From NCBI GenBank assembly GCA_963976795.1, contig CAXBLT010000016.1, positions 7,455-71,454 on the forward strand: a stretch of 64,000 bases of DNA, written 5' to 3'. This document shows, one piece after another, positions 35,676-45,390 of the stretch. Below the pieces are notes generated by a model, which worked only from the letters and a program-made list of their open reading frames with translations, did no database searches and was not told the DNA's origin. The first letter of the stretch is position 1, and the number at the start of each line of letters is the position of its first letter. The stretch comes from UBA7359 sp963976795. GTDB taxonomy: Bacteria; Pseudomonadota; Gammaproteobacteria; Eutrophobiales; Eutrophobiaceae. The translations under genes and the position numbers were made by a program.

Positions 35676-37364
35676 ATGTTTGACGTTATCGTTAATAATA
35701 GTAAAGGTGAAAGACTGCAAAACTTTCACTGTCCAGTCAGTGAATGCACCATTGGTAAAGCACGAGATAATTTTGTTCAATTACGCGGTTGGAAAGTAGC
35801 TAATCATCACGCTGAAGTAACGCGCACATCAGAAGGTCTATTTATAGAAGATAAGACGGGTAAAAACAGTATTGAAGTCAATGGCGAAGATGTAAATCAC
35901 CACGGCCCTATCCGTTCTGCTGACGTTATCATCATCGCTGGCTACCATATCAAGGCGGGAATGAGTGGCGATACTGGTGGTGATATCGATGAAGATGATG
36001 ACGAAGCGTTTGATGATATGAAAACCGTTTTCGGCGTTCAGCATCACTCAGTCTTGGAAGAGTCGGATGAAATCAGTAAGACGCTGATCAATCTTCAACA
36101 TGATGAAAAGTTCAAATGGCGCAATAGAGTTCATGAAGAATTATTAGCCGCAATGGATCTGCGCCGCACAGATATCAGCAGCATGGATGAAGATACACTG
36201 CGCAAACATGTAGAAAAACTAATAAACGAAATTATTACTGAGATGGGCCCTAAACTACCCAGCGATGTTGACAAAGTAATGTTAGCTGCAGATGTTTTAA
36301 ATGAAGCCGTAGGACTCGGCCCATTGGAAAAATTACTCGCCGATGAGAATGTAACAGAAATCATGGTCAACAAGTTTGATGAAATATTTATTGAACAATC
36401 GGGGAAACTAACATTATCAGATATTACTTTTTCCAGTGACGACGCAGTGATGACATCTATTGAGCGCATCGTATCACCTCTAGGTAGACGCATTGATGAA
36501 AGTTCACCACTGGTGGATGCACGCTTGAAAGACGGTTCACGTGTTAATGCTATAATTCCGCCATTGGCATTGCGAGGTCCCTGCCTCACTATTCGAAAAT
36601 TTGCCAAACAAAAACTACAGGCACAAGATCTGGTTAATTTTGGTGCGTTGAATCATGACATGGTCAAATTTTTAGAAACCGCTGTAAATAACCACATGAA
36701 TATTCTTATTTCTGGCGGCACCGGCAGTGGTAAAACAACTTTGCTCAATGTACTGTCAAACTTTATTCCTCCTAGTGAGCGTATTATTACCGTTGAAGAT
36801 GCAGCAGAATTAAAACTAACACAGCCTCACTTGGTCAGCCTCGAAGCGCGACCCGCAAATCTGGAAGGTAAAGGGGCCATTCCAATTCGCGATCTGGTTA
36901 AAAACTGTTTGCGTATGCGACCTGATAGAATTGTTGTCGGTGAGTGTCGTGGTGGTGAAACACTAGACATGTTACAAGCAATGAACACCGGACATGACGG
37001 TTCATTAACCACCGCTCACGCGAATACACCAAGAGATATGATCGCCAGACTAGAAGTCATGGTCATGATGTCTGGTCTAGACTTGCCTGTTTCAGCCATT
37101 AGAGAAATGGTAGCTTCCGCCGTTCATCTAATTGTGCAAATATCACGTTATTCAGATGGTAGTCGTCGCTTGACTAATATCACTGAAATTACTGGCGTAG
37201 AATCGGGTATAGTCTCTATGCAAGATATCTTCCGTTATCAACAAGAAGGTTTTGATGAAAATGGAAAAGTAAAAGGTCACTTTGAAGCAACTGGGGCGAT
37301 ACCACACTTTTATGAAGAAATGCGCCAGCGCGGACTACCTGTTGATATGTCTATATTTTCATAG
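35676..37364 (+). CDS. cpaF: FHA-fused Tad secretion ATPase (CpaF/TadA)
   Basis: The 562-residue protein has an FHA domain at about 1-92 (CTIGKARDN, NHHAEV, and a final NSIEVNG) and an acidic linker. A CpaF/TadA ATPase follows, with the N-terminal region LGPLEKLLADENVTEIMVN and Walker A GGTGSGKTT at 347-355. LVSLEARP, RPDRIVVGECRGGETLDM and the His-box region TAHAN complete it. It powers pilus assembly at the inner membrane. The FHA domain, a phosphothreonine-binding module, is not usual for CpaF and suggests control by protein phosphorylation. It starts 14 bases after the secretin gene. Confidence 0.92.
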   Translation: MFDVIVNNSKGERLQNFHCPVSECTIGKARDNFVQLRGWKVANHHAEVTRTSEGLFIEDKTGKNSIEVNGEDVNHHGPIRSADVIIIAGYHIKAGMSGDTGGDIDEDDDEAFDDMKTVFGVQHHSVLEESDEISKTLINLQHDEKFKWRNRVHEELLAAMDLRRTDISSMDEDTLRKHVEKLINEIITEMGPKLPSDVDKVMLAADVLNEAVGLGPLEKLLADENVTEIMVNKFDEIFIEQSGKLTLSDITFSSDDAVMTSIERIVSPLGRRIDESSPLVDARLKDGSRVNAIIPPLALRGPCLTIRKFAKQKLQAQDLVNFGALNHDMVKFLETAVNNHMNILISGGTGSGKTTLLNVLSNFIPPSERIITVEDAAELKLTQPHLVSLEARPANLEGKGAIPIRDLVKNCLRMRPDRIVVGECRGGETLDMLQAMNTGHDGSLTTAHANTPRDMIARLEVMVMMSGLDLPVSAIREMVASAVHLIVQISRYSDGSRRLTNITEITGVESGIVSMQDIFRYQQEGFDENGKVKGHFEATGAIPHFYEEMRQRGLPVDMSIFS

Positions 37365-37373
37365 CCCATTACT

Positions 37374-38252
37374 GTGAACTTTCTCCTCAACCTATCAGCA
37401 ACAGCCAGTTTTTATTTGAGTCTGCTGTGTGTGTTTTTAATGGTCAGTTTGATTTGGTTTGTTTTGGCAAAAAAAATCCAGATTGCGATGGAAAACTACA
37501 AGCAAACATTTACTACGACGGCCTCAAGCAATATGTCAGACATGTTTATGTCTATTGATGCCGGTCAATTGTTTGTGATAAATCTCATCGCGATTGTTAT
37601 CTTGCCGTCAATAACGTGGTTTGTTACCGGGGATATAGCGACAACAGTGACCGTGTTAGCCGTTATCGTACTGTTGCCGCCGTTTGTCTATCGTACGATG
37701 CGTAAGAAACGCTTAAAACGCTTTGAGGAGCAATTGCCGGATGGGCTTGCAATGATATCGGGAGCCATGCGCGCCGGAGCAAGCCTGAATATTGCGCTAG
37801 AAAGTCTGGTGAAAGAACAGCCCGCCCCTCTTTCTCAAGAATTTGAACTGTTTTTAAAGGAACAACGACTTGGCGTTGATTTTGAAGTCTCATTAAAGAG
37901 CATGTCAGAAAGAGTCCCGCTACAGGACTTTAATATGTTGGTGACAGCCTTGTTGATAAATAAAGAAGTCGGTGGCAATCTCGCCGAAACCATGGAAACC
38001 CTCGGTGATACGTTGCGCAAAAAAGCCATGATGGAAGGAAAAATTGACGGCTTAACTGCTCAGGGAAAATTACAAGGTATTGTGATGAGCGGTTTGCCTA
38101 TATTTTTGGGTTTCGTGCTTAACTTTATAGAACCTGAAGCTATGAGCAAACTCTGGACTACCACATTAGGCTGGATTGTACTGACGCTAATTATTGTAAT
38201 GGAAGCTATGGCTTATTTCACAATTAGCAAGATCACCAGCATTGACGTTTAA
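37374..38252 (+). CDS. tadB: Tad inner-membrane platform protein TadB
   Basis: The 292-residue protein has the type II secretion F-domain layout: N-terminal and central membrane segments and a cytoplasmic block (EEQLPDGLAMISGAMRAGASL, NKEVGGNLAETMETL). A C-terminal membrane segment ends it. TadB pairs with TadC to form the platform the ATPase drives. The start codon is GTG at 37374, 9 bases after the ATPase stop; no closer ATG exists. Confidence 0.9.
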   Translation: MNFLLNLSATASFYLSLLCVFLMVSLIWFVLAKKIQIAMENYKQTFTTTASSNMSDMFMSIDAGQLFVINLIAIVILPSITWFVTGDIATTVTVLAVIVLLPPFVYRTMRKKRLKRFEEQLPDGLAMISGAMRAGASLNIALESLVKEQPAPLSQEFELFLKEQRLGVDFEVSLKSMSERVPLQDFNMLVTALLINKEVGGNLAETMETLGDTLRKKAMMEGKIDGLTAQGKLQGIVMSGLPIFLGFVLNFIEPEAMSKLWTTTLGWIVLTLIIVMEAMAYFTISKITSIDV

Positions 38253-38263
38253 AGAGAAAACCA

Positions 38264-39145
38264 ATGAATAACATTTATTATAGCGGGAGCATTCTGGCAT
38301 ATTTTGCAGCAGCAGCGTTGTTCGTTATATTCATTGCTGTTGTCTACGGCATGATCGATAAGGAAGATCGTACCTATATGGATCCCTTGTCCTGGAAGTT
38401 AAAACTACTGTGGCCGTTCATTCAGATTCTTGCCAACTTTTTCGTTGTTTTCCTGCCCTATGAAGTTCTAGAAAACACTGAAAAGAAAATCACACATTCC
38501 GGCGTCAGTTATCTCCTGACCGCTGAACAGTTTATCGCCCTGAGAATAATTTCCGCACTAATCGCCCCACTGTTTGCGTTATTCATTATGTTCTGCCTGA
38601 AAAACTTTCAACCTATCTGGCTCGTAATCACACCATTGCTCGGTTTTATGTTACCTAACATCTGGTTATCAGACGTTAGAAAGAAACGTGACAATGCAGT
38701 TATACGCACGCTACCAGTTTATCTGGACTTTATTACCATGTGTGTTGAAGGCGGACTAAATCTTCAGGGTGCATTAGGTCAAGCCATGGAAAAAGCTTCT
38801 CCGGGTCCTCTGCGAAATGAATTTGCTGTCGTGTTACGTGATTTGCGTTCTGGCTTGTCTCGCGCCGATTCACTTCGAAGAATGGCCGAACGCCTCGATA
38901 TTCAGGAGATAACATCGTTTGTGAGTTCGATTGTGCAAGCGGAAAAAATGGGGGCTTCATTAGCTAATGTATTAAGGGTTCAATCTGAACAGCGCCGTGG
39001 CGAACGCTTTCAACGAGCAGAAAAACAGGCAATGGAAGCACCTGTTAAACTCGTTTTTCCGCTTGTTATGTTTATATTTCCTATCACTTTTATCATTTTA
39101 TTATTTCCGATCGCGATGAAGTTCCTCGCTGAAGGGTTGTTATGA
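38264..39145 (+). CDS. tadC: Tad inner-membrane platform protein TadC
   Basis: The 293-residue protein has several membrane segments and the F-domain sequences RTLPVYLDFITMCVEGGLNL and LRSGLSRADSLRRMAERLDI. The C-terminal KLVFPLVMFIFPITFIILLFPI is typical of TadC. It begins 11 bases after tadB and overlaps the following gene by 4 bases (ATGA), so the two are translationally coupled. Confidence 0.9.
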   Translation: MNNIYYSGSILAYFAAAALFVIFIAVVYGMIDKEDRTYMDPLSWKLKLLWPFIQILANFFVVFLPYEVLENTEKKITHSGVSYLLTAEQFIALRIISALIAPLFALFIMFCLKNFQPIWLVITPLLGFMLPNIWLSDVRKKRDNAVIRTLPVYLDFITMCVEGGLNLQGALGQAMEKASPGPLRNEFAVVLRDLRSGLSRADSLRRMAERLDIQEITSFVSSIVQAEKMGASLANVLRVQSEQRRGERFQRAEKQAMEAPVKLVFPLVMFIFPITFIILLFPIAMKFLAEGLL

Positions 39146-39498
39146 TACATGGCTATCTATCAGACATAGACGACAATTGTTTATTTGAACAGGTTTCACG
39201 CACTACCCGTTTTCTAGAACGACTTTGTGGTTTGTTGTTCTCTCCCCGTTTAAAAAAAAATGAGGCTTTGTTGATTGAACCTTGTTCTTCAGTTCACACT
39301 GTTGGTATGCGATACGCGATCGATGTTGTGTTTATTGATAAAGACTGGCACGTAGTAAAAACAACAAAATCATTAAAGCCATGGCGGATAGCTGCTTCTA
39401 GCAAGGCCTACAGAGTGCTTGAGCTTGCCAGTGACGACCTCGAACTAATTAACCTCCCATCAGGACAACAACTAAAGTGGCATAGTCATGTTGATTAA
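39142..39498 (+). CDS. DUF192-family protein in the Tad locus
   Basis: The 118-residue protein matches the DUF192 fold, with SVHTVGMRYAIDVVFIDKDWHVVK and LELASD near the end. DUF192 genes are often found within or next to Tad loci, but their biochemical role is unknown. No signal peptide is seen here. It overlaps tadC by 4 bases and the TPR lipoprotein gene by 11 bases, so it belongs to the same operon. Confidence 0.8.
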   Translation: MIHGYLSDIDDNCLFEQVSRTTRFLERLCGLLFSPRLKKNEALLIEPCSSVHTVGMRYAIDVVFIDKDWHVVKTTKSLKPWRIAASSKAYRVLELASDDLELINLPSGQQLKWHSHVD

Positions 39499-39952
39499 AT
39501 TTATTACGCGAGGATTTATTTTAATGGTCCTTTTATGCCTTGCCGCGTGCACACCCGCCAATACAAAAAATACAGAAGAAGAACCTAAACTTGATTTGAT
39601 TGAAATTCTGGAGCAAGCAAATATCGCATATGAAAACGATGACCTTGTAACAAGTGAAAAAAACTACGGAATTTTAATCAATAAATTACCTGAAGAAGCA
39701 GAATATTGGTTCCGACTAGGGAATATCTATGTCCGGACGAATAGACCTTATGATGCAATGAGTTTATATCGGGAGGCAGTGTTACGTGATCCTCAGTTTG
39801 CCAAAGCCTGGTATAACCTGGGTATTGTACAACTAAAACAAACTGCGTTTAGCCTGAATGAAATGCTGATTTATACGGATAAACAAGACCCTCTTTATAG
39901 CAAAGCAGCCACAATGCTTGAACAGATCAAGTCCATAGTTGAAGAAAAATAG
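39488..39952 (+). CDS. tadD: TadD-like TPR lipoprotein
   Basis: The 154-residue protein has a lipobox (LMVLLCLAAC) with the lipidated Cys at about residue 21. Two tetratricopeptide-like repeats follow, including EAEYWFRLGNIYVRTNRPYDAM and FAKAWYNLGIVQL. TadD lipoproteins act as pilotins or assembly factors in the Tad machine. The ATG at 39488 lies inside the preceding gene, indicating coupling. The protein is shorter than many TadD proteins. Confidence 0.82.
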   Translation: MLIKFITRGFILMVLLCLAACTPANTKNTEEEPKLDLIEILEQANIAYENDDLVTSEKNYGILINKLPEEAEYWFRLGNIYVRTNRPYDAMSLYREAVLRDPQFAKAWYNLGIVQLKQTAFSLNEMLIYTDKQDPLYSKAATMLEQIKSIVEEK

Positions 39953-40008
39953 TCGGCTAAATTTATCTTCTAAAAATAATTGCACAATACGTTTTAGATT
40001 AAATATAA

Positions 40009-40908
40009 ATGCGACAAGATAATTATTACATCGGTAAAAATAACCAAAATGCACAAGCCATGGTTGAGTTTGTCATCATAATACCAGTTCTGTTAATGCT
40101 GGTTCTGGGGATTATTCAGTTCGCATTGGTGTACAAAGCAAAAATTACTCTTAATTACGCTACATTTCAAACAGTCAGAGCAGGCACATTAAACAATGCC
40201 AGCCTGTCGGCAATGCAAACAGCATTCGCCAGTAATATGGCCCCGCTCTATGCAACGAGCTACTTTAATACTCCCCCGGTTGATCAAACAAAGTTATGTA
40301 CCACAAGCTTTCTAACCACTGAGACTGCCCGCAATGCCAGAACTGGTGCGAACCGCATCATGGGTACGGGCCTACGCAATGTGTTAGATAACCCAGGCTC
40401 TGGCATGGACGATAAGTGGGGGTCTGATCAGGTATTTTGTGCCAGGAGAATTGTTCAGAGTCAAATAGATAGTGGCTTTGCCAACTTAACAGTCGTTAAT
40501 CCGGCACAACCTTTCTCATTCGATAAATTTGGTATTGATGCTTATTATGCAGGCACCGACAGTATAGAAAGGATGATACCTAACGATAACCTGATGTATC
40601 GCGATGCGGACGTTATTGATGCCATCCATTCCGTACAAGATGCAAATTTATTAAAAGTACATGTCGGTTATTGTTATGAATTGTTTATCCCTTTTATAAA
40701 CAGAATCGTCTGGGCTATGCAAACGAACAGCGCTGCAACAACACCTGGCGGATTTGGTCCTCCAACATCAGGGACATTTGCTGCCACCTGTCTTGCTGCG
40801 GGAGACTCAACAAATCTCGACAGAAGATTCGGCATACCTCTTTATGCCCAAGGTATTATGCGTATGCAATCACCCGCTGTGCTATGTGAAATTAATGATA
40901 ATTGCTAA
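40009..40908 (+). CDS. tadE: TadE-like minor pilin protein
   Basis: The 299-residue protein begins with NAQAMVEFVIIIPVLLMLVLGIIQF (read in two parts), the TadE-like prepilin anchor with a Glu at the fifth mature position. The soluble part is rich in Ala, Asn and Thr and contains several cysteines (for example FCARRIVQSQ and a CEINDNC tail). It is the last recognisable gene of the Tad locus and is 54 bases from mutS. Confidence 0.78.
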   Translation: MRQDNYYIGKNNQNAQAMVEFVIIIPVLLMLVLGIIQFALVYKAKITLNYATFQTVRAGTLNNASLSAMQTAFASNMAPLYATSYFNTPPVDQTKLCTTSFLTTETARNARTGANRIMGTGLRNVLDNPGSGMDDKWGSDQVFCARRIVQSQIDSGFANLTVVNPAQPFSFDKFGIDAYYAGTDSIERMIPNDNLMYRDADVIDAIHSVQDANLLKVHVGYCYELFIPFINRIVWAMQTNSAATTPGGFGPPTSGTFAATCLAAGDSTNLDRRFGIPLYAQGIMRMQSPAVLCEINDNC

Positions 40909-40962
40909 ATGTATGTTAATTCAGCGCTGGTCAAGGTTTACATGCTTTATTACAATTAAGGC

Positions 40963-43518
40963 ATGCCGGCCCTAACTCAGCAGTTACCCACCCATACTCC
41001 GGTGATGCAGCAGTATCTCGGCTTTAAAGCTGAACACCCTGATATGCTGCTATTCTTTCGCATGGGCGACTTCTACGAGTTGTTTTATGACGATGCCAAG
41101 AAAGCCGCACGTTTATTGAATATCACCCTGACCAAACGCGGTAAGTCTGCTGGCGAGGCAATCCCAATGGCGGGTGTACCCTATCATGCTGTAGATAACT
41201 ATCTGGCAAAGCTGGTCAATCTCGGGGAATCGATCGTTATCTGTGAACAAGTAGGTGATCCCAGTCTTTCTAAAGGCCCGGTTGAGCGTAAAGTCGTACG
41301 CATCATTACACCGGGAACCATTACGGAAGATAGCTTATTAAATGAACGCGTTGCGAATGTACTACTATCGATCTATAAAACCAAACAACAATATGGTTTA
41401 GCTAGCGTCGAGCTCAGTAGCGGTCGAGTCACTATGCTTGAAGTTGATAACTCTCCCTGTCTAGAAGATATTATCGAACAATACCAGCCCGCAGAAATTT
41501 TGCTTAGTGAAGGGTTTGAAGATGGATGCCTGGATCACCTGAATAAAGCTATAACAAAACGCCCAGATTGGCATTTTAATAAGAAGACAGCCGAATCAAT
41601 TATCAAACAACAATATAACATTAAAGATCTTAATGGCTTTGGCTGCCAACAAATGGACACCGCAACAAGTGCACTAGGATGTTTAATCCAATATCTCAGT
41701 GACACACAAAAAACACTGTTACCTCACTTACAAAATCCGAAAATACATACCGAAAATGGTGTTATACAGATCGATGCGATCTCACGTCGCAATCTAGAAT
41801 TGGAAACGAGTCTGGCTGAAGGGAAATCTCATTCACTATTAGATGTGATCGATACCACATCAACCGTGATGGGTGGTCGTTTATTACGCCGTTGGTTACA
41901 ACAGCCGATTCGTGATCATGCGCTCTTACAGCGCCGGCATGACGCCGTAGCAAAATTATTACATGATCGATTCCATAGTGACTTTCATGAAGCCATGCGT
42001 GGCATTTGTGACATTGAACGTATCATGTCGCGTGTTGCCTTAAAATCTGCAAGACCACGCGATCTAATACAACTGCGAGACAGTATTACTCTGCTCCCAC
42101 AAATCAAAGATCGTCTAGCAAAAATTGATAGCCCTAGACTAAATGATTTATATCAAGATATTAGTTTGTTCCCTGAGTTACTGCAGACCTTAAATAAAGC
42201 ACTAGTAGATGAACCACCGGTAATTATTCGTGACGGAGGTGTGATTGCTGGAGGTTATGACAAAGAGTTAGATCAATTAAGACAGCTCAGCAATGATGCA
42301 AGTCAGTTCTTAACTAATCTCGAAGCACAAGAAAAACAACGTACCGGTATTCAAGGTTTAAAAGTAGGCTATAACCGGGTACATGGCTATTACATAGAGA
42401 TTAGCCGCCTCCATTCTGCCAATGTCCCGGACAATTATAATCGTCGTCAAACCTTAAAGGCAGTAGAACGTTTCATTACGCCAGAATTAAAAGATTTTGA
42501 AAATAAAATTCTGAGTGCAAAGGAAAAATCATTAGCACGCGAAAAACAATTGTACGATGAATTGCTAACTATCATTGCTAATCACTTATCTGAACTACAA
42601 CACTGCGCGTCAGCGCTTGCTGAGTTTGATATCTACCTAAGTTTTGCGGAAGTGGCAGAAACTCTAAATTTTACTGCACCAGTGCTGACAAAAGAAAAAG
42701 GAATTCATATCGAAGCGGGACGGCACCCTGTTGTTGAACAGATTCAATCCGCACCATTCATAGCCAATGATTTGTTGCTCGATATCGACACGAGTATGCT
42801 CATCATTACTGGCCCCAATATGGGCGGTAAATCAACCTATATGCGACAGACAGCCTTGATTGTAATCCTCGCTCATATCGGCAGTTATGTCCCGGCAGCA
42901 AAGGCTATTATTGGGCCTATTGATCGCTTATTTACTCGTATAGGTGCTTCAGACGACCTCAGCAGCGGTCGTTCAACCTTTATGGTAGAAATGACAGAAA
43001 CAGCTAATATCCTAAATAATGCAAGCGAGAACAGTCTTGTTTTGATGGATGAAATAGGTCGTGGTACAAGCACCTATGACGGCTTGGCATTGGCCTGGGC
43101 CTGTGCTTTGCATCTCGCAAAGATAACTCAGGCCTACACCCTGTTCGCTACACACTATTTTGAGCTGACAGCATTGCCCGAACATAACAATAATGTTGCA
43201 AATGTACACATGGACGTCGTTGAACACGGCGATGAGATAGTGTTATTGCATTCTGTTCAACAAGGCCCGGCAAATCAAAGTTATGGCATACAAGTCGCTG
43301 CTCTTGCAGGCATACCCAAAACCGTTATCACGGCTGCAAAAAATCGTTTACATGAAATTGAATCACACTCCCCCATAGCTAATACTGAAAAACCACAAAC
43401 TGATTTATTTAATACCGATCCAATTTTAGAAAAAATAAAAATAATTGATCCAGATTCTACTAACCCGAAACAAGCACTAGCGCTATTGTATGAATTAAAA
43501 GCAATGCTGGATCGTTAA
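40963..43518 (+). CDS. mutS: DNA mismatch repair protein MutS
   Basis: This 851-residue protein recognises mismatches and small loops. The mismatch-binding motif is visible as FFRMGDFYELFYDDA near residue 30. The connector and lever domains follow, then Walker A GPNMGGKSTYMRQ near residue 614 and DEIGRGTSTYDGLALAWA. Length and order are normal. It lies between the Tad locus and the ABC-2 exporter genes and is probably transcribed independently. Confidence 0.97.
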   Translation: MPALTQQLPTHTPVMQQYLGFKAEHPDMLLFFRMGDFYELFYDDAKKAARLLNITLTKRGKSAGEAIPMAGVPYHAVDNYLAKLVNLGESIVICEQVGDPSLSKGPVERKVVRIITPGTITEDSLLNERVANVLLSIYKTKQQYGLASVELSSGRVTMLEVDNSPCLEDIIEQYQPAEILLSEGFEDGCLDHLNKAITKRPDWHFNKKTAESIIKQQYNIKDLNGFGCQQMDTATSALGCLIQYLSDTQKTLLPHLQNPKIHTENGVIQIDAISRRNLELETSLAEGKSHSLLDVIDTTSTVMGGRLLRRWLQQPIRDHALLQRRHDAVAKLLHDRFHSDFHEAMRGICDIERIMSRVALKSARPRDLIQLRDSITLLPQIKDRLAKIDSPRLNDLYQDISLFPELLQTLNKALVDEPPVIIRDGGVIAGGYDKELDQLRQLSNDASQFLTNLEAQEKQRTGIQGLKVGYNRVHGYYIEISRLHSANVPDNYNRRQTLKAVERFITPELKDFENKILSAKEKSLAREKQLYDELLTIIANHLSELQHCASALAEFDIYLSFAEVAETLNFTAPVLTKEKGIHIEAGRHPVVEQIQSAPFIANDLLLDIDTSMLIITGPNMGGKSTYMRQTALIVILAHIGSYVPAAKAIIGPIDRLFTRIGASDDLSSGRSTFMVEMTETANILNNASENSLVLMDEIGRGTSTYDGLALAWACALHLAKITQAYTLFATHYFELTALPEHNNNVANVHMDVVEHGDEIVLLHSVQQGPANQSYGIQVAALAGIPKTVITAAKNRLHEIESHSPIANTEKPQTDLFNTDPILEKIKIIDPDSTNPKQALALLYELKAMLDR

Positions 43519-43557
43519 TATCAAAACAAGCATTATAATAAATAATCAACGCTGTTC

Positions 43558-44367
43558 ATGTTAAACCTATATCGCTTAAAAGAGCTGACGCTATTTAATT
43601 TCTATTCTTCCCTGAGCAGCTTGAAAAGTCTGGCGTTCATCATTCCCTATTTTTTATTTTGGTACCTAGTCTTCGATAACGTTATTTTACTCGCTGTTGA
43701 ATGGCTACAAAGCACACAAGGTCTTATGTTTGTGAGTTGGATCACACAAGATCAAGAGCTTGCGTTGGAATTGTTTGTCGATCGTTCTGCAAGTTTGTCG
43801 ATCTACTTGCTTGTATCAATAACACTGACACCATTATTTATTTTAATTGCGGCAAACAATCAATATTCCAGTGATATGTCCAGAGGGGCATTTCGCTTTT
43901 TATTGATGCGTGCAACACGCGCCGAAATTTATTTTTCACGATTTATTGCAGTAACATTGCTAGTCTTAATCTGCATCTCTATCACTTCAGTATGGGCTTC
44001 GGTACAAGCATTGTTAAATGAGGAAGATACCTTTGAAGCCATCACTGTATTTGGCCTACAAACCTTTATTCTCGTGTTTATCTATAGCCTACCTTTTATC
44101 GCCTTTATGTCGATGGTCTCATCCTTCGCGCGTTCTGCATTCGGCTCACTGTTTTTGGGGATGATGAGCTATGCCATTCTGGTAATCATCAGTTTTTGGT
44201 TTAAATCGGATATTAGTCATGCGATCTATTTGATACCTAGTGGTCTTAAATCTTATTTAATAGATATCAACACTGAAAATATTTTGACTTCTATTTCTGC
44301 ACTCTTGGCATACACCCTGTTCTATTTCGTATGCGGATGGCATATCTTCAAACGCAGGGATATATAA
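43558..44367 (+). CDS. ABC-2-type exporter permease
   Basis: The 269-residue protein has about six hydrophobic segments, the layout of ABC-2 membrane proteins (NosY/YhfA-like). Its stop is immediately followed by the start of the ATPase gene (zero gap). The substrate is not indicated. The N-terminus (YRLKELTLFNFYSSLSSLKS) is cytoplasmic and basic. Confidence 0.8.
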   Translation: MLNLYRLKELTLFNFYSSLSSLKSLAFIIPYFLFWYLVFDNVILLAVEWLQSTQGLMFVSWITQDQELALELFVDRSASLSIYLLVSITLTPLFILIAANNQYSSDMSRGAFRFLLMRATRAEIYFSRFIAVTLLVLICISITSVWASVQALLNEEDTFEAITVFGLQTFILVFIYSLPFIAFMSMVSSFARSAFGSLFLGMMSYAILVIISFWFKSDISHAIYLIPSGLKSYLIDINTENILTSISALLAYTLFYFVCGWHIFKRRDI

Positions 44368-45297
44368 ATGGCCCGCCATATTAAATGTGAATCATTAACA
44401 AAACGTTTCCAAGGCATTAAAGCTCTTGATGGGTTTAACCTGGAATTAGAGGTAACACAACCCACTGGAATAGTGGGCCCAAATGGAGCAGGCAAATCAA
44501 CTTTGTTTGCGATTCTGTGTGGTTTTATAAGTCCCACTTCTGGCAAGGTCCGCGTTTTGGAGCACACGCCTGATGCGAGTTATATAAAAGGCAGACTCTC
44601 GTTACTGCCTCAAGATACTTCAATGTTTAAAGGTGTTGATGTAATGACTCAGCTTAAACATTACGCAAGACTGCAAAACTTCAATCACAATGAAGCTAAA
44701 AAAGAAGTTGACCATGTACTATCACTGGTGCAAGCAACTGGTTTTTCAAATCAATATCCAGAAACATTAAGCTTTGGTCAACGCAAGCGAATCATGTTGG
44801 CTCAGTCCTTAATTGGCAAACCGGAATTAATATTGATGGATGAACCCACTTCAGGCCTTGATCCAGTTGCCGCAACAGAGGTAAGAAAATTACTACGTGA
44901 TTTGGGCAATGAATACAGCGTCATCATTAGCTCACATAATTTATCCGAAATTGAAGATATCTGCAGCGATATCGCTATCTTGAACAAAGGCAAACTGGTA
45001 ACCCATTCCAGTCTATCTGAGCTAAAACGAAGCGGCCAATGCTTTAGCCTTATATTGGAAACACCTTGTGATATCCATTTAAGCGAATTATTAAAAGAAA
45101 TAAGTGGCATAAGCAAAATAGAAAATGATAACGAGGATATGAAATCATGGATTATTCACTATGAATCAGGCTCAGCAGAACAACTGCAGATAAAGATATT
45201 ATCTAAGCTCGGAGAAACAGGAATCGCTATTTCTGAGCTCAAGAAGGGAAAAGCATTAGCTGACGAAGTATCTGAAATAATAAAAAGTAATAATTAA
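44368..45297 (+). CDS. ABC transporter ATP-binding protein
   Basis: The 309-residue protein has Walker A GPNGAGKST near residue 36, the signature LSFGQRKRIML and Walker B LILMDEPTSGLDP, with the H-loop SSHNLSEIEDI. The C-terminal region of about 100 residues is the extension common in exporters. It pairs with the upstream permease, with which it shares a junction. The exported molecule is unknown. Confidence 0.9.
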   Translation: MARHIKCESLTKRFQGIKALDGFNLELEVTQPTGIVGPNGAGKSTLFAILCGFISPTSGKVRVLEHTPDASYIKGRLSLLPQDTSMFKGVDVMTQLKHYARLQNFNHNEAKKEVDHVLSLVQATGFSNQYPETLSFGQRKRIMLAQSLIGKPELILMDEPTSGLDPVAATEVRKLLRDLGNEYSVIISSHNLSEIEDICSDIAILNKGKLVTHSSLSELKRSGQCFSLILETPCDIHLSELLKEISGISKIENDNEDMKSWIIHYESGSAEQLQIKILSKLGETGIAISELKKGKALADEVSEIIKSNN

Positions 45298-45300
45298 ATA

Positions 45301-45328
45301 ACCATTTAATTAATTGAATGGTCTTTTA
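45301..45328 (+). terminator. Weak terminator-like palindrome after the ABC exporter
   Basis: A near-perfect AT-rich dyad (ACCATTTAAT with ATTGAATGGT, one mismatch) is followed by CTTTT. The stem is weak. Confidence 0.4.
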
Positions 45329-45390
45329 TGCAGGGCTAGGAACGAGTATGATCCGGTTCTTTTTAAAACTCGAATTTATAGGTAAATCTA

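Noticed and set aside
36131..36607. Minus-strand open frame of 158 codons within the CpaF gene
   Set aside because: It lies wholly inside a well-supported ATPase gene, has no ribosome-binding site and is Ser-rich as expected for an antisense frame.
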